Part shown: positions 48,401 through 56,017 of the stretch, one piece after another
How positions within the stretch are numbered: the stretch's first letter is position 1
Layout of the letters: each line of letters starts with the position of its first letter
Origin: Linyphia triangularis
Lineage: Eukaryota > Arthropoda > Arachnida > Araneae > Linyphiidae
Direction: 5' to 3'
DNA: 64,000 nucleotides
Assembly (NCBI GenBank): GCA_963978545.1
Contig: OZ021733.1
Coordinates: 36,065,424-36,129,423, forward strand
Program-made: the position numbers and the translations under genes
Notes under the pieces: model-generated
Seen by the model: only the letters and a program-made list of their open reading frames with translations
What the model was told of the DNA's origin: nothing
The model's database searches: none

Positions 48401-51400
48401 ATATGAAAACTATTTGTTCAAATTTATACATTAGCATGCTTGGTTTAAATGTAATACTAGTTGTTTCTATTAATGGTTATATATTCTTTGGTTTAAGAAT
48501 GAAATAAGCTAAAAAGGGTTGAAAATAAGTAATTTATATATTTTCTTGATTGAAATGGAAATTTATACAGTACAACATGGGTCTATATGGGCAATCCATA
48601 TGGATTCAATTGGGCTAACCACTTCCAATCCATTAGCTATTTAAGTTTGTACGAAAAATCTTAGTTTAAAAATCCCAAGAAGTTTTATTTGCTGTCGATT
48701 TAGTTGAAAAATAAAAAAAAAAATGACTTAAAATATAGTTGTTAGTTTTAATTGCTGATTTCATAAAATAATACTCCGATTTCGCATCTCAAAGTCATGA
48801 ATTGAAGCGAACTATTTTCGACAACCAGCGGACTGACCGCCAGCGAGAAATGATCCTCGATGGAAACGACATAGTTATAAAATAAGCATGTTTATAACTT
48901 GAAAGTCAATGGTAAGTTCAATGTTTTTAATATCTCTACTGCTACGGTAAAAGTGTAGAATCACTTATACCATTGATATTGGCAAATTTGTTTTAGCTCT
49001 AAGAAGACATATTTCCAACGTGGCAGACACTCAAAAAACGTAAGCAAAGGTAATCGTTTGTTGTCCTGGTTAAGTACTTCTGGGTAAATTCCTGGTTTAC
49101 TTGGTTTGTTGGCACAATTTTTAAAATTACATCAGAAGTGGTTTCTGGTCGTTGCCTAATCAAAATGGCGGCTGATTCAAATGGCTGTTAAAAGTAAACA
49201 ACTATTGAAAACATCAATAAACTATGCCATAACAATAAACAATGAATTATAAAAAATAAGTGTACGTTTGTGGTTGTAGTTTCCAATGTAACAATATTTT
49301 TTCAGAAAGCATTACTAAATCGCCTACCATTTAGCGCAAAAGCCAATCTAAATGGTACCCTTTTCTACACTTGTACCGGCATCATATCATCTGCTTACAA
49401 TTAAAACACACTAAGTCATTATTTTCAGTTTTAGAGTTATTTGCTTATCCAGACTAGATAGTCAAATCATCTGCCTACAAAAGTTGCATGTTCACTGAAA
49501 ATACAAATTTGATCTAAAAAGAACTTAAGGTATTGAAGAAAATTTTTTGCAAAACATGAAATTTGTTCTTTTTGAAAAGTAAGGTTTATTGACTTAGTGT
49601 GTTTCACTTGTAAGCAGATTATAATTTGTTTTATTCGCTAATCAAATAATCAGATGTCGAAGGGAAGCCTAATTACAGGGTTGCCACGCACCTGGAATCG
49701 TCAGGGAAAATGAAAATGCTTAAAAAAAGTAAAGGAAAACTAAATAAGGGGATATTTTCTGGAAAAGTCGAGGAATTTCTTTCAGATTCAAGTTTTCTTC
49801 CAAGAAGTCAGAATGCACATCTGCGTTCTGAAAATTTGATATTTTTTTGTAACAATGTGTAAAAAATACCCGCTGAAAGAAAATTATCTGAAAAACAGGT
49901 GAAAATCTTTCGCTTTTACGCAGATTTCCACTTTTTTTTCTCTGAGATTTTTCTTTTTTTCTACATTTTATTATTTTTAATGGACTTTATTGGGCTTTAT
50001 CATACTAAACTTGCCTAAAACATCTTTCAGAAAAAATTTCTAGCTGCGCCACTGTTCCGTACACACAAATATATTCTTATTCGAGTATTTTGTAGTTCAA
50101 AATAACACTGCATATATATTTTTCTCTTTTTTTATATTTTGACTATTTTCACACCAGGAAAATATAAAGGGAGATGCATACACAGATTACTACTTATATC
50201 ATCTAATCAATTAACCTACTTGTGCAAGTACATCAGTGTTTGACAACACAAATTGATAACTTTTTACTGTTCCGCTAAAAAGTGGATTTCCGCTTTTTTT
50301 ACCAAAAATTTATTTAATTTATACAAATTCACATTAAAATATCGTAAAATTTTGTATGTATAATCCTTGTTTAAAATCACAATTATAACTGGATTGTATG
50401 CAAAAAGTTTTATTTACTTCGGCTTGAAATGAAACGTGGAAATGTTGAAAACAAATTTCTAGAAAACCTGGAAGAGTCGGGGAATTTCATTCTGTATTTT
50501 GAGTGGCAACCCTGTAATTAATTGGGTGGGATTTGGAGAGGTTTCTGAAAATTAGTGCTAAGATCAAAATGAAATTTGTTTGTCACAATTCAACAATTAG
50601 AGTTGGCAAAAATTTCTGAGCTTTTTTATTTGCCAAATGTCACCCATCCTGATCGTGCTGCAATCTAGGAAGTAACTCCGATTTGGAAAGATTCCGATGT
50701 CATTGTTTACATAAAACCAGCACCTAGTTAGGCATTTCACTTGCTACTGCTTCTAAATTTGTTGGCATTAATATGCAAAATCTGCACCAAGGCAGTTGTG
50801 TTACTACGCAAGTGCAAAATGACTTTATTTTTATGTAGATATTGTTAGAATCATGATTCTTTTTGATTTTTTGTTATTATAGGCTCGAGTATGAAGGCCA
50901 TCTGCTCAAGTGCTCATTTCTGTGCCCATGGTCAGAGGTAGCGGACCAATCACATTGACGACTGCATTTCTGCATTGCACCAGTTCTTCGAGGCATCACC
51001 AAAAAAAAGAAGGCGACTTTTGAATTCGAGCTTCTGTATGCTCTTCATCTTGTCTCACAATACTTAATACAAACTTTCTATCAGTTACAGACCTAATGTC
51101 AAAATAACTCTAAATCTTTGAAAATGAAGAAAACTTTAAATGTTGTACTACCATATAGATGACCCACTTTAGCATTGGACTTAGTTCCGCAAATGGCAGC
51201 TGTGTATAGACGTCTCAAGGTGGTTTTCTACATATTGAATTTATTTCATCATGTTCATTTTTATCTGGACAATGCCAAGATGGAGCAATGATTCCAGGGC
51301 AAGTGGACCATGTTAGTATTGGCTGGCTATATCATTGGCCATCCATCACAAAAACAACAAGCCAAAAGAGAGCAAAACTCTGAAGAACGTTAAGGTAAGT

Positions 51401-54400
51401 TTTAAAATGTATTATAACGTTTACATATATAGTAGTACATTATTTCTCAATTATATACACACTGCTAAAAAAGAAACCATAGCTAATTCAGCTTTTTCTT
51501 TGTTCTTTTCCTATTCAGCACATTAAATTAATCAGAATATGAATAGTTTCATCTCGGAAGATGACAATTTTGTTGCCTAGTGTAATTTATATAATTTTAT
51601 TAAAATAATTGCTGGTTGGCTAACGCAAATTTTGCTGACCATCTACTATTCTAATTGAATGTAAAAAATTTCAATTTATGTTAGGTTTGATCGTGCATGT
51701 GGATAGTTGAATTAAGAACTAATAGCAGATAAGTTAAATGTCATTAAAGTTGTCTTATTTTTAGAGATGTATGTGTAGCAGCCATTAGGTTGCAATTTAA
51801 AATTGTAAGATCTGAATTTGCCAAGTTTTTCTTAAAAACATTATAGTAAGAAAAACATTTTGTTATTGTAATTTTTCTTGTGATTAATTAGGTACTTCAT
51901 AAGATCATATTCTGTTGTGTTAAGATTTTCTCTAACTTATGCTTTCTTAAAAACATATTTGTACTGTTAATAAGTTTCTGTATAATTTGTAATATTAACA
52001 ATTTTGGTACAGTCCAGTTGAAACGCTAATTTTAACTTTTTTGACCAAATTCTCAGTGCTTTAAATATTGTTTAAAAATTTAAAAACAAGAAAAAGTTTA
52101 GTTATTCGAATTAATGTAGAATCATTGTTAGTATGTAAAGTAAAATACAGTAAAGCATTGATTATCCGAAATAATTGGGGATGGGGACTGGGGTTTTTTG
52201 GGTGACCAATCATTTATGAAACAATTTTCTACCTGTGTCATAAGAACGATATGAAATAAACTAAGGTATTCTTCCATTAGATGGGTGTCGGATGAAAATC
52301 GCCAATTTGTAGCGATAACTGTAACACATTCAAACTTATAACTTTCCAATTCAGGAAAAGGTTTCTATAGCAACCCTTCGAACTAAAGAATAAAAATAAA
52401 AGTCCACAAGTTTAAAATATTATTTTTGTGTAAATATTTCAGCTTCACATGTCTTGCATATGACCTTACATAAAGTAATAATACTATATTAAGTGGCCTA
52501 AAGTTTTGGGAAATGTCAAATTTTGAATTCGCCAACAGGAACAGTTTTGTTGATCGGTATTTGGGTAACTGATGCTCAGTAGTAAACGTTAAATCATTTT
52601 ATCTAGAAATACTTTTAATATTAATCATGAAAGCTGATTATTTTTAATAATTTTGTACTCAATAATTGCTTGTGAATTGAACAATTGAAATTGTGAAAGT
52701 CACTATAAATTAATAAGATCATTACATAATTTGTGATGTGTCTTAAAATATTTGTACACATAAGAAATTTAATGTCTGAAAAATTTCAACCAATGGGTAG
52801 ATTTTTAACAATCCTTGTTATAATTAATGTTTTTTTTTTATTATTATTATTGAAAAGGTGCACTTAAAAAAATGTATGGAATCCATGATGTTGTGTTGAA
52901 ATTCTAAAAAATATCACTAATGGTGAGTAGGGATATGATAAATTGATTGTCATTTAAAAATTATTATTAATTTTGTAAATTATATAAAGTTTTTTTACTA
53001 GTGCACAATTTAAAAAAATGGACTTGAATCCCTTCAACAATAAAGAATTATTCAAATGAACGTAAATGATTGAGGTTCTTAAGTTTTGTAAATGTGTTTC
53101 TTATTACACATTAAGTCAACTAATTAGCAAGTTAAAAAGTGGTAACTATTGCTGTGTAATTTGTAAATAAATTACTGTTTATACATTTAAGATATAGTTA
53201 AAATGTCTGGCAATCTTTAAATATATCTATTTGTTTACTTTCAGTCAAGATGTCATACAGAGATGTCACAACAGCAGACATTTTGAAGAAGATAAACATT
53301 AGTGCTTGTGATTGGGTTGAGGAGAAAAATAATAAAAGATTATTAAAAGATTTTAAATAAAGATTAATAAATTGTTTCCCACTGTTGTCTAATTTTTTAA
53401 TGTATGTACACTATCTGGCAAAAAGTATCCGGACACCACTTAAAAAGTGGTTCTGGCAAGTGACGCAATTTGATACGTAATTGGAAAGCTATAAAAGTGT
53501 TGGTAGTGGTTTGTCAGATTGTATTTATGCGTTTGTGAGGCAATGAGTAAGTCAAAGGAGCTTAGTGAGTTTGATCGTGGCAGAATAGTGGGATGCCACC
53601 TTTGTGGGAAATCAGTTCGTGAGATTGTGGACATTCTACAGAAGCCTAAATCCACTGTGAGTGATGTAATTGTGAAGTGGAAACGTCGAGGCAGTAAAAC
53701 GAACCGGTAGGCCGAAAACACTTGGGGAACGCAGCCGCAGAACTCTGAAAAGGGTAGTGAAACAAAATCGCAAGTCCTCGTTGGTAGAAATTTCTCAGGA
53801 GTTCCAAAGTTCATCAGGCGTTAGTGTTAGCAGCAGGACTATCCGTCGAGAGTTAAAAGACTTGGGATTCCATGGTCGTGCAGCCGCTCACAAGCCGAAC
53901 ATCTCTCCACAGAATTCGAAGCATCGATTGCAATGGTGTAGAGCTCACCGTCATTGGACTATGGACATGTGGAAAACTGTTCTTTGGAGTGATGAATCTC
54001 GCTTTACTGTCTGGCAGTCAGATGGACGCGTCTGGGTTTGGCGGATGCCCGGCAAACGTTTCTATAGTGACTGCATTGTGCCGACTGTTAAGTTTGGTGG
54101 TGGAAGCATAATGGTGCGGGGGTGTTTCTCGTGATTTGGCCTGTGTCCGTTAGTTCCTGTGGTTGGAAACATGAACTCTGAGATGTATGTGGACATTCTG
54201 GACAATGCTGCACTCCCAACTCTATGGCAATATTTCGGGGAAGGCCCATTTCTCTTCCAGCAGGATAACTGCTCCATTCACACATCGAGGCTTGCACAGA
54301 CGTGGTTTGACGAAATGGGTGTTCAAAAACAGGACTGGCCTTCTCAGAGCCCCAATCTAAATCCCATAGAACACCTTTGGGACGAATTAGAGCGCAGATT

Positions 54401-56017
54401 ACTTAGCCAGCCAAATCGACCATATTCACTGCAAGCACTCACTTCAGCTGTGATGGACGCCTAGAAGGCAATTCCTATGGTCACCTATCAAAAATTGGTG
54501 GAAAGTCTTTCCAAACGTGTGCAGGCTGTCATTAATGCAAAAGGAGGATGAACATCATATTAATATGTGCCTCAGGACGCTTTAAGTCCATACCACTGGG
54601 TGTCCGGATACTTTTGGCCAGATAGTGTACTATGTATATTGCTTTTTTTTTCCAACAGTTTACCTCATTGGGGATAAGAAAACAAATTTCACCATGTTAG
54701 TGTTTTTTTTTATTAAAAAAACATTGTTTTTCTAAAGCTTAGCTGATTTGGGGTGTTTTTGACAGACTCCTTACTTATATTGTAGTTCCTACTTGTTTTA
54801 GGTACTGTTAAATGTATGAAATATTTTGACATTTAAGTTGAAGAGCAAAAAAATTAAGTTTTATGCATTAAAAAGTATTGTGAAACAATAACCAAATATA
54901 CCATTAACTGAAATTTTTTTATTCTTTTAAAAAATGCACAAGAAATCCTATCAAATCTGATTATAATTGTTTTGATTGTAGCGTATGATCTAAATTTGAT
55001 AAAATAGTATCCAAAATATGATAAAACAGATAAATATACCGATAAAATTTTACCAGGCTATTAGTGTACTAAAAACATTTTTTTTATATAAAAATGTATC
55101 TGATTTGCCCCATTTTTGACAGACACTTAAATTCAATTTCCTAATTGTTTTGTTGGGTACATCAAATATGTTTTTAATATTGTATTTAAGTTGGAATTGC
55201 GAAAAAGGTTTTATGCATTAAAAAATATTGTTAAGCATAAAAAATATATTGTTAACTATAAACTTATTGTTTTTTTATAAAATGTGTAAATAATAAAAAA
55301 AAATCCTGTTCTAATTGTTTTGGTTGTAAGCATTGGATCTAAATATTTAAAATAGCCTCTAAAATAAAACGGATTAATATGGGCGAATCCATGCAGGCCC
55401 CACATGAAAAATCTACATGAACTGCTTATCTGGATCCATATAGAATTTCCATCTTATTCCAGCTAGGGGAGTTGACATGGGCCGATATGGGTTAGTTGTG
55501 TGGGCCCATATAGAACTCATGTACCCAAATCTATGGGGGGCCTATATGGGCTGCCCATCGGGGCCCGTATGGTTAACCCATGTGGATCCATATGAGCATG
55601 CTACCTGGGAATTAATAGCAGATAAAATCCTCAAAATGAATATGCCATACTATGATACCCGATTTAAATCAGTTTATAAAGGTAACCCAATAACCACCGA
55701 CAGATATTATGCTTTTATACGCATGTATGTGATTAATTTGTTAATTTTCTGTTTATAAAAATTTCCAAGTTTATAAAAATGTGAAGAAAACCATAAGGGT
55801 TCATGAAACTCGGATTCTACTGATAAATATAGCAAATGCATGTACAAGTTGTATTAATTCATGTGATGTTAGTTAATGTATTAATATTTAATTTTTTAAA
55901 TGCTTTCTTGTAATTAGTATTTTTATTGCATACTTAAGTTTTATTTCTTTCTTTCAGGAAGTACTAATCAAACGTTGGGTTGCAGCAGAAAACAGGGAGG
56001 AAAAGGATTGTTTATAA
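27411..56017 (+). CDS. TSEN2: tRNA-splicing endonuclease catalytic subunit Sen2 (8 exons)
   Basis: The protein cuts the 5' splice site of intron-containing tRNA precursors as part of the nuclear TSEN2-TSEN34-TSEN15-TSEN54 complex (family knowledge). Exons 27,411-27,611, 35,325-35,422, 36,152-36,386, 38,583-38,636, 39,730-39,871, 43,379-43,533, 46,060-46,149 and 55,958-56,017 join in phase to 344 codons. Residues ~48-75 match the Sen2 N-terminal LLYRKGFFGKG-type block; 95-170 are acidic and Ser/Asn-rich, with a basic SKRRK; ~179-242 are the endonuclease N-domain ([18 protein letters not shown]); ~243-340 the catalytic domain. The triad is intact: Tyr246 (VLYKDG), His254 (FYHASYS) and Lys304 (YVIKP). 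It is shorter than the 465-residue human protein, mainly in the variable middle. ATG 27,411 is the first in-frame ATG. All introns are GT-AG except intron 4 (GC-AG). Confidence 0.95.
27930..28012 (-). repeat. tRNA-like SINE head or promoter, minus strand
   Basis: On the minus strand TAGCCTAACGGCTTTGG (A-box-like) is followed about 45 bases later by GGTTCGATTCTC (B-box-like). It may be a polymerase III promoter of a SINE. It is isolated, and no body or tail was defined. Confidence 0.4.
28341..29275 (+). repeat. 177-bp satellite array, about 5.3 units
   Basis: The block GCGCTTCGCG starts at 28,361, 28,537, 28,715, 28,892 and 29,069, with a variant at 29,246, giving spacings of 176-178 bp. Units are about 95% alike by eye. 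Each contains two hairpins: GCGCG-CTT-CGCGC and TTGGCC-TTAC-GGCCAA (the first unit has a variant). The GC-rich hairpin block stands out from the AT-rich rest. The array lies in TSEN2 intron 1, within a transposon-like element. Confidence 0.95.
29469..29600 (-). pseudogene. ISXO2/Merlin-type transposase, C-terminal fragment 1
   Basis: 44 codons on the minus strand read YYLAEYIW, stop, then KNLFNAFLDDVIKVYPPG. They align with YLAEYMWRR..LMKEFIRAVSSVYSPE of the better-preserved fragment at 30,384-30,653. The TGA after the Trp replaces an Arg-type codon. It is a dead remnant. Confidence 0.65.
30384..30653 (-). pseudogene. ISXO2/Merlin-type transposase, C-terminal fragment 2
   Basis: 90 codons including the stop, open from DFVFENEG to SVYSPE, preceded by an in-frame stop at the upstream edge. 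The blocks VNHSVTFKDPVTGAHTN, SIEGTWGAVKRGL and YLAEYMWRR are characteristic of the C-terminal part of ISXO2-like (IS1595/IS1016, eukaryotic Merlin) DDE transposases, and the Glu in NSIEGTW is the likely third catalytic residue (family knowledge). The upstream catalytic Asp residues are missing, so it is a 5'-truncated copy. Confidence 0.85.
30780..31830 (+). repeat. Degenerate repeat module (second copy)
   Basis: Imperfect blocks of the type GAGATTTGCGCTGATGTAATGG recur throughout, as in the module at 12,600-14,200 but in the opposite orientation. TTGATAACC..GAACCTGCATACGTTCAGAC at about 31,110-31,135 mirrors text of that module. A SINE is inserted at 31,462. Confidence 0.6.
31462..31638 (+). 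repeat. tRNA-derived SINE with 13-bp target duplication
   Basis: A full 177-bp copy of the 594 family with an intact B-box, flanked by perfect CTGACATTTTCAT repeats (31,449-31,461 and 31,639-31,651). It inserted into the degenerate repeat module. Confidence 0.92.
31908..34070. mobile_element. CAGGG-ended element with 5-bp TSD, TSEN2 intron 1
   Basis: The left end CAGGGTGGCTACAGAA pairs with TTCTGTAGCTATCCTG at the right (one mismatch). A perfect 5-bp duplication ATTGA flanks it (31,903-31,907 and 34,071-34,075). Subterminal TCAGGGAATTT repeats occur at both ends. It is 2.16 kb with no coding region. Its interior is related to the copy at 40,315-42,826. Confidence 0.8.
35325..35422 (+). CDS. 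TSEN2: TSEN2 exon 2
   Basis: 98 bases after an AAG acceptor and before GTAGGT. It begins GFFGKGTLSKNAP, the conserved Sen2 block (human has YFGKGILS), and ends with two bases of an Arg codon completed by exon 3. Confidence 0.92.
36152..36386 (+). CDS. TSEN2: TSEN2 exon 3
   Basis: 235 bases encoding an acidic, Ser/Asn-rich, poorly conserved linker with a basic SKRRK that could be a nuclear signal, ending LQLTFQE just before GTAATA. The last residues match the LSLEEAFFLVYALGC region of human TSEN2 when continued into exon 4. Confidence 0.9.
36387..38582 (+). other. TSEN2 intron 3 (2.2 kb)
   Basis: AT-rich intron. A short piece of the degenerate repeat module (AACATTCAGCGAAAGTAACG) lies at about 37,545-37,615. 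Nothing coding is seen. Confidence 0.8.
38583..38636 (+). CDS. TSEN2: TSEN2 exon 4 (micro-exon with GC donor)
   Basis: 18 codons, AYFLSYGLGCLIVKDKEQ, matching human AFFLVYALGCLSIYYEKE. The acceptor is TTCTTCTAG. The donor is CAA|GCAAGT: this is the only join that keeps the conserved PLNLTMLW frame in exon 5. The nearby GT (GTGCAT, four bases on) would shift the frame into a stop. Confidence 0.9.
38637..39729 (+). other. TSEN2 intron 4, GC-AG type
   Basis: A 1,093-bp intron starting GCAAGT and ending TTTCTTTAG. Near 39,380-39,480 it contains a short inverted repeat (TCGTTAAATGTAGAAAGGG with CCCTTTTTACATTTAGTGA), perhaps a small MITE. Confidence 0.85.
39730..39871 (+). CDS. TSEN2: TSEN2 exon 5
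   Basis: 142 bases, ending in phase 1 before GTATAG. It encodes PLNLTMLWNKF through [23 protein letters not shown], the end of the endonuclease N-domain and one of the most conserved stretches in Sen2 proteins. Confidence 0.95.
40049..40305. mobile_element. hAT-like MITE in TSEN2 intron 5
   Basis: CAGGGTTCAAAATC at the left pairs loosely with GGTTTTCACCCCTG at the right. The interior (TTCTGCTTTTT, AAACTTGCCTGAAAGC, CTGCACCACTGTTC) is related to 49,910-50,160. The flanks ATGGCAG and ATAACAG match at five of seven positions. Confidence 0.5.
40315..42826. mobile_element. CAGGG-ended element, 3'-truncated copy
   Basis: It starts CAGGGTGGCGATAGAA, with TCAGGGAATTTTG just inside, and shares interior blocks with 31,908-34,070 (TAGTTGGCCGATTT, TTGATGTTC.TC, TATCTGGG.TCATT.TCATGCCT). 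Near the right edge GTCAGGGAATTTTGTTTCTCA matches that copy, but the terminal inverted repeat is missing. Confidence 0.7.
43379..43533 (+). CDS. TSEN2: TSEN2 exon 6 (catalytic Tyr and His)
   Basis: 155 bases after CATTTTAG, completing a Val codon with exon 5 and ending in phase 0 before GTGAGA. It encodes VLYKDGPPFYHASYSVVV and FTWSSLAALNRINRQAGK. The catalytic Tyr (in LYKDG) and His (in YHASYS) are present. A second good acceptor, CTTTGCAG, lies 46 bases upstream. Confidence 0.96.
43534..46059 (+). other. TSEN2 intron 6 (2.5 kb)
   Basis: AT-rich intron without repeats or coding matter that I can support. Confidence 0.8.
46060..46149 (+). CDS. TSEN2: TSEN2 exon 7 (catalytic Lys)
   Basis: 30 codons, ELIFLYVIKPHQVTES through ISQYKLE, between TTTTTTAG and GTTGGT. 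The Lys of YVIKP is the third catalytic residue (human LIKP). Confidence 0.94.
46690..47260. mobile_element. CAGGG-ended element fragment with repeat module
   Basis: It starts CAGGGTGTCCAGCAGCC with inner GTCGGGAAATG and CTCGGGAAAGTCAGG repeats, and passes into the degenerate module (GATTTCGATTCTTTCGCCGATCG, ATTTGCACCTGACAG). ATTTTATTGGGTTTGCTTGG at about 47,198-47,226 is the reverse complement of text at about 13,810-13,845 in the 11,505 element. No right terminus was found. Confidence 0.6.
48330..48630. repeat. CCATATGG / GGGCCCAT palindrome patch 1
   Basis: Clustered palindromic words: CATATGGGATCCATGTG, GGTGGGCCCATCTGCCCATC, ACCCATATG, GGGTCTATATGGG and CCATATGGATTC. The open frame that spans it (48,205-48,507) has no recognisable motif and is probably fortuitous. 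Confidence 0.6.
49676..50514. mobile_element. CAGGG-ended element, 839 bp, 6-bp TSD
   Basis: Ends CAGGGTTGCCAC and GTGGCAACCCTG (the right copy reads GAGTGGCAACCCTG) are near-perfect inverted repeats. TAATTA flanks both sides (49,670-49,675 and 50,515-50,520). Subterminal GTCAGGGAAAA and GTCGGGGAATTT recur. No ORF. It shares interior text with the MITE at 40,049. Confidence 0.8.
50883..53390 (+). other. Unassigned segment with splice-like and poly-A signals
   Basis: GTTATTATAG precedes 50,883 (acceptor-like), GTTAAG|GTAAGT lies at about 51,394 (donor-like), and TTTACTTTCAG precedes 53,244, followed by a 36-codon ATG frame (MSYRDVTTADILKKIN) ending in TAAATAAAG with a further AATAAA at 53,365-53,370. 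Together they could be exons of a nested transcript or a decayed retrogene. The reading frames are broken and I recognise no protein. Confidence 0.3.
53409..54627 (+). mobile_element. Tc1/mariner transposon with intact ends
   Basis: A 1,219-bp element. Ends CACTATCTGGCAAAAAGTAT and ATACTTTTGGCCAGATAGTG are inverted repeats, flanked by TA on both sides (53,407-53,408 and 54,628-54,629), the Tc1/mariner target. It holds one transposase gene, now broken. It inserted in TSEN2 intron 7. Confidence 0.95.
53543..54551 (+). pseudogene. Tc1-type DD34E transposase, inactivated
   Basis: It starts MSKSKELSEFDRGRIVG at ATG 53,543. The N-terminal half has two helix-turn-helix domains (CGKSVREIVDILQKPKSTVS; SSRTIRRELKDLGF) separated by a GRPKTL-type hook. 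The catalytic domain has WSDESRF, then QQDNCSIH, and Glu in NLNPIEHLW, with 34 residues between the second Asp and the Glu, the DD34E signature of Tc1. Lesions are a frameshift near 53,695-53,700, TGA at 54,132-54,134 and TAG at 54,462-54,464, the last two both at Trp positions. The natural end is TGA at 54,549-54,551. Confidence 0.94.
55380..55610. repeat. CCATATGG / GGGCCCATAT palindrome patch 2
   Basis: Dense short palindromes and near-repeats: GGATCCATATAG, GGGCCGATATGGG, GGGCCCATATAGAAC, GGGGGCCTATATGGG, CCCATCGGGGCCC and GTGGATCCATATG. The composition is GC-rich against the AT-rich intron. It resembles the patch at 48,330-48,630. Confidence 0.7.
55958..56017 (+). CDS. TSEN2: TSEN2 exon 8 (terminal)
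   Basis: After CTTTCTTTCAG, 19 codons plus TAA: EVLIKRWVAAENREEKDCL, matching the human C-terminus VILSRWVSSRERSDQDDL. The 3' UTR follows; an ATTAAA at 56,384-56,389 could be its poly-A signal. Confidence 0.95.
   Translation, partial: EVLIKRWVAAENREEKDCL

Larger units (their letters stand above)
46150..55957 (+). other. TSEN2 intron 7 (9.8 kb)
   Basis: The longest intron. It holds a fragment of the CAGGG-ended repeat module, two CCATATGG-rich patches, an 839-bp CAGGG-ended element, an unassigned segment with splice-like signals and a Tc1 transposon. Confidence 0.8.

Noticed and set aside
48205..48507. 100-codon frame at 48.2 kb as a gene
   Set aside because: It runs through palindromic repeat sequence, an antisense frame of similar length overlaps it, and no motif is present.
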